Shown here: positions 24,680-33,006 of the stretch, in pieces
Numbering within the stretch: position 1 is the stretch's first letter
Layout: every line of letters starts with the position of its first letter
Assembly: GCA_030654175.1 (NCBI GenBank)
Contig: JAURXZ010000032.1
Coordinates: 1 to 41,262 of the forward strand
DNA from: Bacteroidia bacterium
GTDB taxonomy: Bacteria > Bacteroidota > Bacteroidia > 2-12-FULL-35-15
Reading direction: 5' to 3'
DNA length: 41,262 nucleotides
The notes under the pieces: model-generated
Databases searched by the model: none
What the model was told of the DNA's origin: nothing
What the model saw: the letters and a program-made list of their open reading frames with translations, nothing else
Position numbers and translations under genes: made by a program

Positions 24680-26764
24680 ATGAAAAAATGGGTAGCGTAT
24701 ATATTGTTCTTTGCTTTTTCCTTAACAGGTAAAGCCAAAACAATTGCAATTTCCTATTTCGACAATTCGAGCGGGGATGCTAAATACAATGCCTTATCTA
24801 AAGGTATTGCCGATATGCTTATTACCGACCTTTCAAAAGTAAAGGGTGTAAACATTGTTGAGCGTGAAAAATTAGAAAAGCTGATTCAGGAAATTAAACT
24901 CGGTCAATCAAAATATTTTGATCCAGCCACTGCTCAAAAATTAGGAAAAGGTCTTGGTGCACAAAACATTCTTACGGGTTCATTTTACTTTTTGGATAAT
25001 ACCTTGCGCATCGATGCCCGATTGATTGATGTTCAGACAGGTGGTATTATATTGGCAGAACAGGTAACCGGCAACAAAAATAGTTTCTTCGCTCTTCATC
25101 AGCAGTTGGCAACCCTGCTTTCTAAAAATCTGAACGTTCCTTATAATCCTGATCTGAGCGGACTTTACAGATCAAATGAAGAAGTTGAATTAACTGCAGT
25201 TGTTAATTACTCCAACGCCATTGAATTGCAGGATCAGGGAATGGCAGCGGATGCAGAAGTTCTTCTTGAGAAAACAATTACTACATATCCTAAATTTAAT
25301 TTCGCCAAAAATAAATTGGATGAGTTAAAGGAATGGCTAAAAAAAATAGAGGCGCAACGTGAACTGTTAATAGCAGAGGAACTGAAAAGTGCTATAAACA
25401 CTATTGATCCGGCAAGTGATAAATTTGGAACACAAATTCAAACTATTTGGACAACCCTGGTAGGCTCATATAAATTCAATCAGTTGTTATCTTTCAACAA
25501 TTCATTAAGGAAAATGAATTTCGATCCCAAAAAGAAAATGTATGGAGAAGCATCAGCTCTTACTCTTGGCGAGATGATGTTATTTTACGATTGTATTGCG
25601 TTAAATTCCTTAAAAAAACACGAAGAAATAATAGAATCCTCAAAAGCATTTATTACCGAGTATCCTTTAAGTGGATATTTTCAAAGTATCAAAATGTTTT
25701 TAGAGCAGGCTATAAAAGAAATAGAACAGCGCGAAAATGGTAAAAAGGGATTAGAAAATAAACTGGAAGCCGAAGCGCTTGATGCTTACCTGAATTATTT
25801 GAATAAATTAAGATGGAGATCAAATCTTCAGTTCGTTAATGAAAAAGAGTATAAGCATTATCAGCAGCTCTATAGATCGCAGGTACTAAGCGTTTCTAAA
25901 GCAACTTTGGATGCCTGGGATGAAAGCACTAAGTTTTCTGAGTTCACAGAGTTTTTTGATATTGCACTTCACTTCAATGATATTAAAACCATGGAAGAAA
26001 TAGTAGTGGTTTGCAAAAAAATATTCACCGATCCTGATGATGAAGAACGGGCATTGAGCTTAGAAAATAAACTGGATGATTACAAAACCAAAACAGAAGA
26101 ACAGAAAGAGAAAATAGCGGAACTGGAAAACATTGCTAAGAAAGGAACTAAAGCCGAACTCGAAAAAGTTATTAAATGGCTTTTTAGTAATGAAAAATAT
26201 AACCGGCCTGATCTGCTTCTTTCTATTTGCAACCAATACATTACAAACTACAAAGCCGGTTATGAAAATGAAACAGCATTGTTATTAGAAGCCTGGGAAG
26301 GGCTTATCGTTAATACTGCGAAACTGAAAAGTATTGAAGAAGCAAAAAAAAATCAGGAAATACTTAAAGGAAAAGCAGCTGATTTTAAAGACTACATAAC
26401 AGTTTATGAAAAGGCTTTAAAGGAAATAAATACCGACTTAAAAGGTCTGCAAAATGATTACAATACATACTTAAAGAATCTTAAAGATACAGATCCTATG
26501 GTTGGTGTTTTAGAAAATTACGCTGCAATTTATAAGGATAATTATCAATATACTGAAGAAGCATATACGAGGAAACAATTAATTGATCTGTTTAAATTGG
26601 ATGACGACAAAGGACCATTGCAATTATTTTTGCTATCCATGAGTTATTTTAATCTTGGCTATTTTGATAATGTAAAAAAAACAGCCGCCCAATTAAAGGA
26701 AAAATATCCTTCAAGTACTTATAACGAATCAATAAGTTCAATTGCTAATTTCATGCCCCGATAA
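24680..26764 (+). CDS. Exported CsgG-like protein with TPR/coiled-coil region
   Basis: Protein of 694 residues with a signal peptide (WVAYILFFAFSLTGKAK). Residues about 20-155 are a CsgG-like domain (TIAISYFDNSSGDAKYNAL, NILTGSFYFLDNTLRIDARLIDVQ with only one gap-free run to the paralogue upstream). Next come TPR-like helices (about 165-215). Long helical and coiled-coil repeats follow (215-690; LENKLDDYKTKTEEQKEK), ending in a TPR-like block (LFLLSMSYFNLGYFDNVKKTA). It is likely periplasmic. CsgG proper forms an outer-membrane curli pore, but the beta-barrel strands and lipobox of CsgG are not evident, so a scaffold or sensor role is more likely. It is translationally coupled to its neighbours. 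Confidence 0.8.
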   Translation: MKKWVAYILFFAFSLTGKAKTIAISYFDNSSGDAKYNALSKGIADMLITDLSKVKGVNIVEREKLEKLIQEIKLGQSKYFDPATAQKLGKGLGAQNILTGSFYFLDNTLRIDARLIDVQTGGIILAEQVTGNKNSFFALHQQLATLLSKNLNVPYNPDLSGLYRSNEEVELTAVVNYSNAIELQDQGMAADAEVLLEKTITTYPKFNFAKNKLDELKEWLKKIEAQRELLIAEELKSAINTIDPASDKFGTQIQTIWTTLVGSYKFNQLLSFNNSLRKMNFDPKKKMYGEASALTLGEMMLFYDCIALNSLKKHEEIIESSKAFITEYPLSGYFQSIKMFLEQAIKEIEQRENGKKGLENKLEAEALDAYLNYLNKLRWRSNLQFVNEKEYKHYQQLYRSQVLSVSKATLDAWDESTKFSEFTEFFDIALHFNDIKTMEEIVVVCKKIFTDPDDEERALSLENKLDDYKTKTEEQKEKIAELENIAKKGTKAELEKVIKWLFSNEKYNRPDLLLSICNQYITNYKAGYENETALLLEAWEGLIVNTAKLKSIEEAKKNQEILKGKAADFKDYITVYEKALKEINTDLKGLQNDYNTYLKNLKDTDPMVGVLENYAAIYKDNYQYTEEAYTRKQLIDLFKLDDDKGPLQLFLLSMSYFNLGYFDNVKKTAAQLKEKYPSSTYNESISSIANFMPR

Positions 26765-26773
26765 CCTTTACTG

Positions 26774-28741
26774 ATGCAGGCTTTACCTAAAGATACGATG
26801 ATTAATGATATGAATAATGAAGCCTGGGGCCAGCGTTATGTTGATAGGGATAAAGCAATGGAACTCGCAGTTAAAGCTAAAGAAAAGGCTGTTGAAGATC
26901 ACGATCAGTTGAATATAACCTATGCCAGACTTACCATTGCTCAACTTGCCTTTTGGAAAATAGCGGAAGGGGACCACCTCAGGGAAGCGATAGAATCCTT
27001 ACATCAATTTGAAAAAATAAATGATCCGCTGGGAATTTCAAGAGCGCATTGTATCTGTGCAGGAATGTATGATCAATATGGACAGTATGAAAAAGCAATG
27101 CATCATGCGCAACATGCTGTGAAAATGAGCCGGCAAGTTGTGGATAAAGAAAATAAAGCCGATTGCTATACTGTTTTAGGCCAGATCTATTCAAGAACAC
27201 ACGATTATTCCCAGGCTATAAAAGCATTCCGGATAGGCCTCGAAACACGCAAACAACTGAAAGATCTTAAAGCGGTTGCTTCTTCTCTAAACCTTATAGG
27301 AAGAAACCTCGTGTTAAGCAAAAACTATAATGAAGCAGAAGAATATTATAAAGAAAGCCTCTCACTGAGAGAAAATATAAATGATATTCAGGGTATTCCA
27401 TGGACCTATCTTGGCCTTGCAAGCCTTTTTAGTGAAAAAGGCGAATTAGAAATATCCATTGATTATTACAATAAAGCTGAAAGATCAAACCAGTTTAAAG
27501 AAAAACGATTTGAATTATTATGCCTGATTGGCAGAGGTAGAATTTACCTGGAGCAATTAAATATAGGGTCCGCTATTACCAATCTAAATAAGGCTTTGGT
27601 TATTTCTGAAGAACTGAAAATTATTGCCTTAACATCTGAAGTGCATCAATTACTTTCTTCAGCGTATGAAAAAAATAATGATTTTTCAAGATCACTTCAT
27701 CACTACAAATGTTTCAATGATCTTCAGCAGGAAATATTGAGCAGCGAAAAAGTGAACATGCTTAAACATCAGCAAATTGCTTTCTCTGTGGAGCATGCCG
27801 AAAAAGAAGCAGAGATCCATCGCCTTAAAAATATTGAACTTAAGAATGCATTCGATAAAATTGCCATACAGCATCATGAGCTGGAAATAAAAAACAAAGA
27901 AATAACCGACAGCATTGATTATGCTAAATACATACAGGATGCTTATTTTCCTTCCAAAGAATTATTTAAAAAAATAGTACCTGATTCTTTTCTTTTGTAT
28001 AAACCAAAAGATATTGTGAGTGGTGATTTTTATTGGTTTCACCTCACCCCTGGTCCCTCTCCAAATGTGGAGGGGAATAAAAGGGGTGAGGTACTGTTTG
28101 CTGCTGCTGATTGCACAGGGCACGGTGTTCCCGGTGCTATCATGAGTGTTATTTGTTGCAATGCCTTGAATGATGTAATGAAAAAAGGAAGCATTCATCA
28201 ACCTGATCTTATCCTCAACAATGTTCGTGAAATTGTAACCGGAGCTTTTGAGCAACGCGAAAATTACTCAACACAAAAAGATGGAATGGATATAGCGCTG
28301 ATAGGCCTTTCGCCATTCCCAAATGTTTCTGGAGCTGTGAAACTTCAATATGCCGGTGCATACAATCCACTTTGGGTGATAAGAAAAGGAAAGCCTGCAA
28401 CGGACTCCGGCACTATTTTAAGCACATCAAGCCACTATCTCATAGAAATTAAAGCAGATCGTCAGCCAATAGGCCTTTATGAAAGAATGGATCCATTTAC
28501 ACTTCATGAAATGGACGTTTTTAAAGGGGATACAGTATATTCATTTTCGGATGGATATGCTGATCAGTTTGGTGGTGAATTCGGAGAGAAATTTAAATAC
28601 AAACCTTTAAAGGAATTACTACTTTCAATTCAGGATAAAACAATGGCCGAACAGCACGATATACTTGTTAAAACATTTGATGACTGGAAACAAAATGAGG
28701 AACAGATCGATGATGTATGTATGATCGGTGTAAGGATATAA
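26774..28741 (+). CDS. TPR-containing SpoIIE-type PP2C phosphatase
   Basis: Cytoplasmic protein of 655 residues without signal peptide. TPR-type repeats fill about residues 20-330 (ADCYTVLGQIYSRTHDYSQA, LNLIGRNLVLSKNYNEAEEY). A coiled coil (335-375) leads to a SpoIIE/PP2C phosphatase domain (about 380-655), a family that dephosphorylates anti-anti-sigma or other phospho-Ser/Thr proteins. Metal-site motifs SGDFYW (Asp418), AADCTGHGVPGA, GMDIALIG, YSFSDGYADQFGG and DDVCMIGVRI are all kept. Between SGDFYWF and VLFAAADC lies an 18-residue insert (HLTPGPSPNVEGNKRGEV) encoded by a palindromic DNA repeat. Nine bases separate it from the gene before. TPRs may receive a signal from the envelope partners; that is inference. 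Confidence 0.88.
   Translation: MQALPKDTMINDMNNEAWGQRYVDRDKAMELAVKAKEKAVEDHDQLNITYARLTIAQLAFWKIAEGDHLREAIESLHQFEKINDPLGISRAHCICAGMYDQYGQYEKAMHHAQHAVKMSRQVVDKENKADCYTVLGQIYSRTHDYSQAIKAFRIGLETRKQLKDLKAVASSLNLIGRNLVLSKNYNEAEEYYKESLSLRENINDIQGIPWTYLGLASLFSEKGELEISIDYYNKAERSNQFKEKRFELLCLIGRGRIYLEQLNIGSAITNLNKALVISEELKIIALTSEVHQLLSSAYEKNNDFSRSLHHYKCFNDLQQEILSSEKVNMLKHQQIAFSVEHAEKEAEIHRLKNIELKNAFDKIAIQHHELEIKNKEITDSIDYAKYIQDAYFPSKELFKKIVPDSFLLYKPKDIVSGDFYWFHLTPGPSPNVEGNKRGEVLFAAADCTGHGVPGAIMSVICCNALNDVMKKGSIHQPDLILNNVREIVTGAFEQRENYSTQKDGMDIALIGLSPFPNVSGAVKLQYAGAYNPLWVIRKGKPATDSGTILSTSSHYLIEIKADRQPIGLYERMDPFTLHEMDVFKGDTVYSFSDGYADQFGGEFGEKFKYKPLKELLLSIQDKTMAEQHDILVKTFDDWKQNEEQIDDVCMIGVRI
28041..28092. 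repeat. Palindromic repeat inserted in frame in the phosphatase domain
   Basis: ACCTCACCCCT (28041-28051) and AGGGGTGAGGT (28082-28092) are exact inverted arms; inside, CCCTCTCCA (28055-28063) pairs with TGGAGGGG (28068-28075) apart from one mismatch. Translated it gives the LTPGPSPxxxG pattern, which I know as a repeated palindromic element found inside and between Bacteroidota genes. It is in frame and introduces no stop. Confidence 0.85.
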
Positions 28742-28768
28742 GTAATTTTCTGTTTTGATCAGGAACTC

Positions 28769-28800
28769 ACCCTGACAGGGGTTCAAACCCTGTTAGGGGT
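28769..28800. repeat. Self-complementary ACCCTGACAGGG repeat pair
   Basis: ACCCTGACAGGG (28769-28780) pairs with CCCTGTTAGGGGT (28788-28800), with one mismatch and an extra G; each arm is also palindromic by itself. It follows the phosphatase stop by 28 bases and could end the operon's transcript, although no T tract follows. Confidence 0.7.
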
Positions 28801-28842
28801 AAAGTTTAGCTCAGCAATTATCAGAATTTAACCTCTTAATTT

Positions 28843-30000
28843 ATGAAAAAAAAACCTCTGTCTGGCGTAAAAGTTTTAGACCTTACACGTCTGCTACCCG
28901 GCCCAATGTGTACCCTCCACCTCGCTGATATGGGAGCTGATGTGATAAAAATAGAGGAGCTTTCCATTGGTGACTATGCACGATTGATGCCACCAATGCA
29001 AAATAAAAATTCGGTTTTTTTTCATGCTGTAAATCGTAACAAACGTTCTATAGCCATTGATCTTACCAGAGAAGAAGGACGCTTACTTTTTTTAAAATTA
29101 TCTGAAACAGCGGATATTATAGTAGAAAGTTTTCGCCCCGGTGTAGTGAATAAGTTGGGAATAGATTACGAAACACTCAAAAAAAATAATCCGAAATTAA
29201 TTTATTGTTCCATTACCGGTTATGGTCAAACGGGCCCATATCGCGATAAGGCAGGGCATGATATTAATTATTGCGCATACACGGGTGTGCTTGATCGTAA
29301 AGAAGAACAACCTTTCATTCCCAATTTTCAAATAGCAGATGTTGTAGGAGGTTCTTTAAATGCAGCAATGGGAATACTTGCAGCCTTAGTACAACAAAAA
29401 ATGACAGGGGAGGGGCAGTACATTGACGTTTCTATAATGGATGGCATATTAGCCCATGCAACACCGGCACTTGCCCAGGTAGATCACGGTGAGCATGGTT
29501 TTTTAACAGGCGCTTTACCATGCTATTCTATTTATGAAACATCCGACAAAAAATTTATGGCACTTGGTGCTTTGGAATTTAAATTTTGGGAACGCTTCTG
29601 CAAAGCCATCAATAGAGCCGATCTTGTTATTTTTCACATGGTGGCTGAAGAGCAGGCACAAAAAGTATTTGCTGAAGTATCCGCAATTTTTGAAAGCAAT
29701 ACCCAACAATTTTGGACAGATAAATTCAAAGATATTGATTGCTGCGTATCTCCGATTCTCACGCTGAAAGAAAGCCTGGATAACGAACAGGTGAAGGCAC
29801 GCAATATGGTTCAGATAAAAAACTATCCGGATGAAGGAGAGGTATTACAATTCGGACTGCCCCTTAAATTCAGCAGTTTTGAATTTAAAGTTGAAATGCC
29901 GGCTCCTCTTTTAGGAGAGCATACTCAGCAGGAACTATTGGCAATAGGCTATTCAGAAATAGAAATTAAACAATTAAGGGAAACTAAAATTATTTTATAA
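28843..30000 (+). CDS. Family III CoA-transferase, alpha-methylacyl-CoA racemase-like
   Basis: Protein of 385 residues of the CaiB/BaiF family. LSGVKVLDLTRLLPGPMCTL and ADMGADVIKIE are the N-terminal landmarks. ITGYGQTGPYRDKAGHDINY and IADVVGGSLNAAMGILAAL contain the His and Asp that act as the acid/base pair in alpha-methylacyl-CoA racemase, and the GHDINY spelling is closer to that enzyme than to formyl-CoA transferase. It would interconvert 2R and 2S methyl-branched acyl-CoA so they can enter beta-oxidation. An acyl-CoA dehydrogenase follows after 128 bases, which supports that role. A true CoA-transferase activity is the alternative. Confidence 0.85.
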   Translation: MKKKPLSGVKVLDLTRLLPGPMCTLHLADMGADVIKIEELSIGDYARLMPPMQNKNSVFFHAVNRNKRSIAIDLTREEGRLLFLKLSETADIIVESFRPGVVNKLGIDYETLKKNNPKLIYCSITGYGQTGPYRDKAGHDINYCAYTGVLDRKEEQPFIPNFQIADVVGGSLNAAMGILAALVQQKMTGEGQYIDVSIMDGILAHATPALAQVDHGEHGFLTGALPCYSIYETSDKKFMALGALEFKFWERFCKAINRADLVIFHMVAEEQAQKVFAEVSAIFESNTQQFWTDKFKDIDCCVSPILTLKESLDNEQVKARNMVQIKNYPDEGEVLQFGLPLKFSSFEFKVEMPAPLLGEHTQQELLAIGYSEIEIKQLRETKIIL

Positions 30001-30094
30001 ATTTGGCCTGCTGATTTTTTTTTACGATTGAAAAAATTATTACGCTGCAATCCCTACGCGCAAGAAAAAATTGCAGCTGACAATTTAGTTTAAC

Positions 30095-30128
30095 TAACAT
30101 CTAAAATCTTATATCTAACATCTAAAAT
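30095..30128 (+). repeat. Direct repeat TAACATCTAAAAT abutting a start codon
   Basis: TAACATCTAAAAT occurs at 30095-30107 and 30116-30128; the second copy touches the ATG of the acyl-CoA dehydrogenase. It resembles the AT-rich repeated leader before the multifunctional fad gene at 1867. It may keep the ribosome landing site unstructured. Confidence 0.6.
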
Positions 30129-31268
30129 ATGATACCACGCACACTATTTACCGAAGAGCATGAAATGCTCAGAATTGCAGTAAGAGATTTCTTTCAAAAA
30201 GAGATCGTTCCTTTCCATGATAAATGGGAGCAGGAAGGTCAGATTTCCAGAGAAGCATGGCTGAAGGCCGGAGAAATGGGTATCCTTTGTCCTTGTGCCC
30301 CTGTTGAATATGGTGGTCCCGGAACAGATTTTTTATACAGCGCAATAATAATTGAAGAACTTTCGAAAACAGGCTGCACCGGCCCCGGTTTCTTTTTACA
30401 TTCTGATATTGTAGCACCATATATTTTACATTACGGAACCGAAGAGCAAAAAAAGAAATGGATACCTAAAATGGTTAGTGGTGAGGTCATTACAGCTATT
30501 GCTATGAGTGAACCATCTGCTGGAAGTGATTTGCAGGGAATAAAAACCACTGCCGTGAAACAAGGTGATCATTATATCGTAAATGGTTCCAAAACATTTA
30601 TTACCAATGGTTACATGTCCGATATGGTGATAGTGGTTGTAAAAACCGATCCTGCTGCAGGAGCCAAAGGAACAAGCCTTTTGATCATGGATAACACCAT
30701 GGAGGGATATTCCAAAGGAACCCCTTTGAAAAAAGTAGGAATGAAGGCTCAGGATACCTGTGAAATGTTTTTTGATAACGTTAAAGTGCCCGTATCATGC
30801 CTGCTTGGTAAAGAAGGAGAGGGGTTTAACTATCTTATGCAGGAGCTTCCGCAGGAAAGACTTTTGGTGGGTATTATGGGAATTACAACTGCTGAAACAG
30901 CTATTGAAAAAACGATACAATATACAAAAGAACGTATTGCTTTTGGTAAACCGGTTGCTTCTTTCCAGAATACACGTTTTAAGTTAGCTGAAATGGCCAC
31001 TGAAACGCAGATTGGAAGAGTATTTGTTGATAAATGTATTGAGCTTCACCTGAATAAGAAATTAGATATTCCAACTGCAGCCATGCTGAAATTCTCTATG
31101 ACCGACCTGCAATGTAAAGTGGTGGATGAATGTTTACAGCTCCACGGTGGTTATGGCTATATTTGGGAATATTGGATCGCACGTGCTTATGCCGACAGCA
31201 GAGTACAGAAAATTTATGCAGGTACCAATGAGATAATGAAAGAGATCGTTTCCAGAGCTATCATGTAG
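30129..31268 (+). CDS. Acyl-CoA dehydrogenase
   Basis: FAD enzyme of 379 residues, the normal length. Domains: helical N-terminus (LRIAVRDFFQKEIVPF), beta middle domain with AIAMSEPSAGSDLQGIKTTA and FITNGYMSDMVIVV binding FAD and substrate, and helical C-terminus. The last domain has QLHGGYGYIWEYWIARAY and the end YAGTNEIMKEIVSRA, whose Glu is in the catalytic-base position of many family members. It would introduce the first double bond of beta-oxidation into (possibly branched) acyl-CoA and pass electrons to ETF. Its neighbour is a racemase-like CoA enzyme. An inverted repeat after the stop probably ends the transcript. Confidence 0.93.
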   Translation: MIPRTLFTEEHEMLRIAVRDFFQKEIVPFHDKWEQEGQISREAWLKAGEMGILCPCAPVEYGGPGTDFLYSAIIIEELSKTGCTGPGFFLHSDIVAPYILHYGTEEQKKKWIPKMVSGEVITAIAMSEPSAGSDLQGIKTTAVKQGDHYIVNGSKTFITNGYMSDMVIVVVKTDPAAGAKGTSLLIMDNTMEGYSKGTPLKKVGMKAQDTCEMFFDNVKVPVSCLLGKEGEGFNYLMQELPQERLLVGIMGITTAETAIEKTIQYTKERIAFGKPVASFQNTRFKLAEMATETQIGRVFVDKCIELHLNKKLDIPTAAMLKFSMTDLQCKVVDECLQLHGGYGYIWEYWIARAYADSRVQKIYAGTNEIMKEIVSRAIM

Positions 31269-31291
31269 TTTCTGATTACAATTTACAATTC

Positions 31292-31342
31292 AATATTTAA
31301 ACCCATCTTTCAAACTTGTTTTGATTGATGGGTTTAAATATT
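31292..31342 (+). terminator. Terminator-like inverted repeat after the acyl-CoA dehydrogenase
   Basis: AATATTTAAACCCATC (31292-31307) and its exact complement (31327-31342) form a 16-bp stem with a 19-base loop, 24 bases after the stop codon. No strong T tract follows, so termination is likely but not certain. Confidence 0.6.
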
Positions 31343-31602
31343 ATGCTCAAAAATATAATAAAAAGATACAATTTCGCCTCCACACTATCCTATTTATAAG
31401 TATAAGTTCAGGATTGGAAACAAAAGAAAAACAATAATCGTATCAAAATCCATTTCAATTTCAGAAAATTAGGGAAGATATTTTTTTGTAATTTACAGAT
31501 TTTTAGGTATTTATATTTTAGTTGCCTTTTTTAGAATAAAAAAATCGAAAAATTATTGCATTATTTTTTTCATCTGAAAATTAATTATTATCTTTCGACA
31601 CC
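31343..31602. other. AT-rich gap with a weak promoter before the T9SS operon
   Basis: No gene or repeat is visible in most of this stretch. TATCTTTC at 31589-31596, one base off TAnnTTTG, lies only 7 bases before ATG 31603. If it is used, translation must begin further downstream than that ATG. Confidence 0.4.
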
Positions 31603-32976
31603 ATGAAATTGTATTTTAACATACAAAATATAGACTTTAACTGTTATTTTTTCGCCTTTAGAAATTCTCTTAAATTAAATTTTATAGAGAAATCTTCAGG
31701 TAGATTAAGTTCATTTTCAAAAAATAAGAATTTGGATACAAGTGTTTTACTTCGCAATTCATTACCTTTTTATTCAATAGTTGTTTCTTTTTTGCTGTTA
31801 CCATTTTTATCTTTCTCCCAAATCAATTTTGTTAACAACGGAGCACCAATCGCTAATACCAGTAATATTTTTGTTATCAATGGCAATGTAATACATCAGA
31901 ACAATGGTACGATTGCTAATTCGGGTAATTTTTTTATTCGTGGCAACTGGACCAATAATAATTCTTCCGACAATATATTTACTGTTGGACCAAACGGCTG
32001 GGTTCATTTAGATAGCAGTGTTCAAACCATAGGCGGAAGTTTGCTCACACATTTCAATAATCTTGAATTGGCCGGTACCGGAACCAAACAACTTGTTGGC
32101 GTTGATGTAGAAATTGAAGACACACTTGCACTTAACGATCATGAATTTGATGCCGGTGATAACACAGTACATGTATTAGCTACCGATTCGAGTAATATTA
32201 CTCGTACTCTTGGATTTGTCAGCAGCACAAATGATGGAGGGCTTGCCCGAAATACACTTTCCACCAGCACCTATTTTTTCCCTGTTGGCTCTAGCTTGGG
32301 AACAGCCCGTTTCCGACCGGTTGAGATCAAACCAAATGAACCAACAGCCAATACTTATAAGGTAAGGTTTGCGAATAATGATCCTTCTATTGACGGTTTT
32401 GATCCTGCCTCCAAAGAACCTATTGTAGGCGAAATAAACCCTGACTTCTACCATAAAATAAACAGGACTGCAGGTATCGATAAAGCAGACATTACTGTAT
32501 ATTATAATGATACAGCTGATGGAACTGCAATTTACGACATTCTAGCTTATTGGGAAGTTATCTCCACGGAATGGAAAAACCCTGGATTAGGTGTGGTCTC
32601 TAATAATTACGGATTAAAAGGTATCACAAAAACTTCATTTGAAAACGTCACTACTGATCCCGGTCTTATCCCTTTCGCTTTAGCGGTGAATGTAGAATTA
32701 GCAACCAATGTATATGTTGCCAACGTGTTTTCTCCTAACGGGGATGGAAATAATGACGTGCTACACCCATTGGGAAAAGGAATTACGGAGATAAAGTTTA
32801 CTATTTATAACCGTTGGGGCGAAAAAGTATTTGAAACCAATGATATTAATGGAGGATGGGATGGAACCTATAAGGGAGAGCCTTTGAATATAGGAGTATT
32901 CGTTTATTATGTTTGGGGGAAATTGAAGAACGGAGAAGAATTAACAAAAAAAGGAAACGTCACGCTGTTGAGATAA
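31603..32976 (+). CDS. T9SS type B sorting-domain surface protein
   Basis: Protein of up to 457 residues. Its hydrophobic signal sequence (PFYSIVVSFLLLPFLSFSQ) begins only near residue 55, and there is no second Met before it. The true start may be the TTG near 31732, which would give a normal signal peptide and fit the -7 box at 31589-31596. The middle is beta-rich and Asn/Thr-rich (TIANSGNFFIRGNWTNNNSS). The last 90 residues (NVFSPNGDGNNDVLHPLG, FTIYNRWGEKVFETND, GVFVYYVWGKL) are the gliding-motility-associated C-terminal (CHU_C/type B) domain that directs export through the T9SS. Type B cargo usually needs a PorP/SprF partner, encoded next. Confidence 0.85.
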   Translation: MKLYFNIQNIDFNCYFFAFRNSLKLNFIEKSSGRLSSFSKNKNLDTSVLLRNSLPFYSIVVSFLLLPFLSFSQINFVNNGAPIANTSNIFVINGNVIHQNNGTIANSGNFFIRGNWTNNNSSDNIFTVGPNGWVHLDSSVQTIGGSLLTHFNNLELAGTGTKQLVGVDVEIEDTLALNDHEFDAGDNTVHVLATDSSNITRTLGFVSSTNDGGLARNTLSTSTYFFPVGSSLGTARFRPVEIKPNEPTANTYKVRFANNDPSIDGFDPASKEPIVGEINPDFYHKINRTAGIDKADITVYYNDTADGTAIYDILAYWEVISTEWKNPGLGVVSNNYGLKGITKTSFENVTTDPGLIPFALAVNVELATNVYVANVFSPNGDGNNDVLHPLGKGITEIKFTIYNRWGEKVFETNDINGGWDGTYKGEPLNIGVFVYYVWGKLKNGEELTKKGNVTLLR

Positions 32977-33006
32977 GTTTTAATGGAATATTTAATAAGT
33001 AATATA

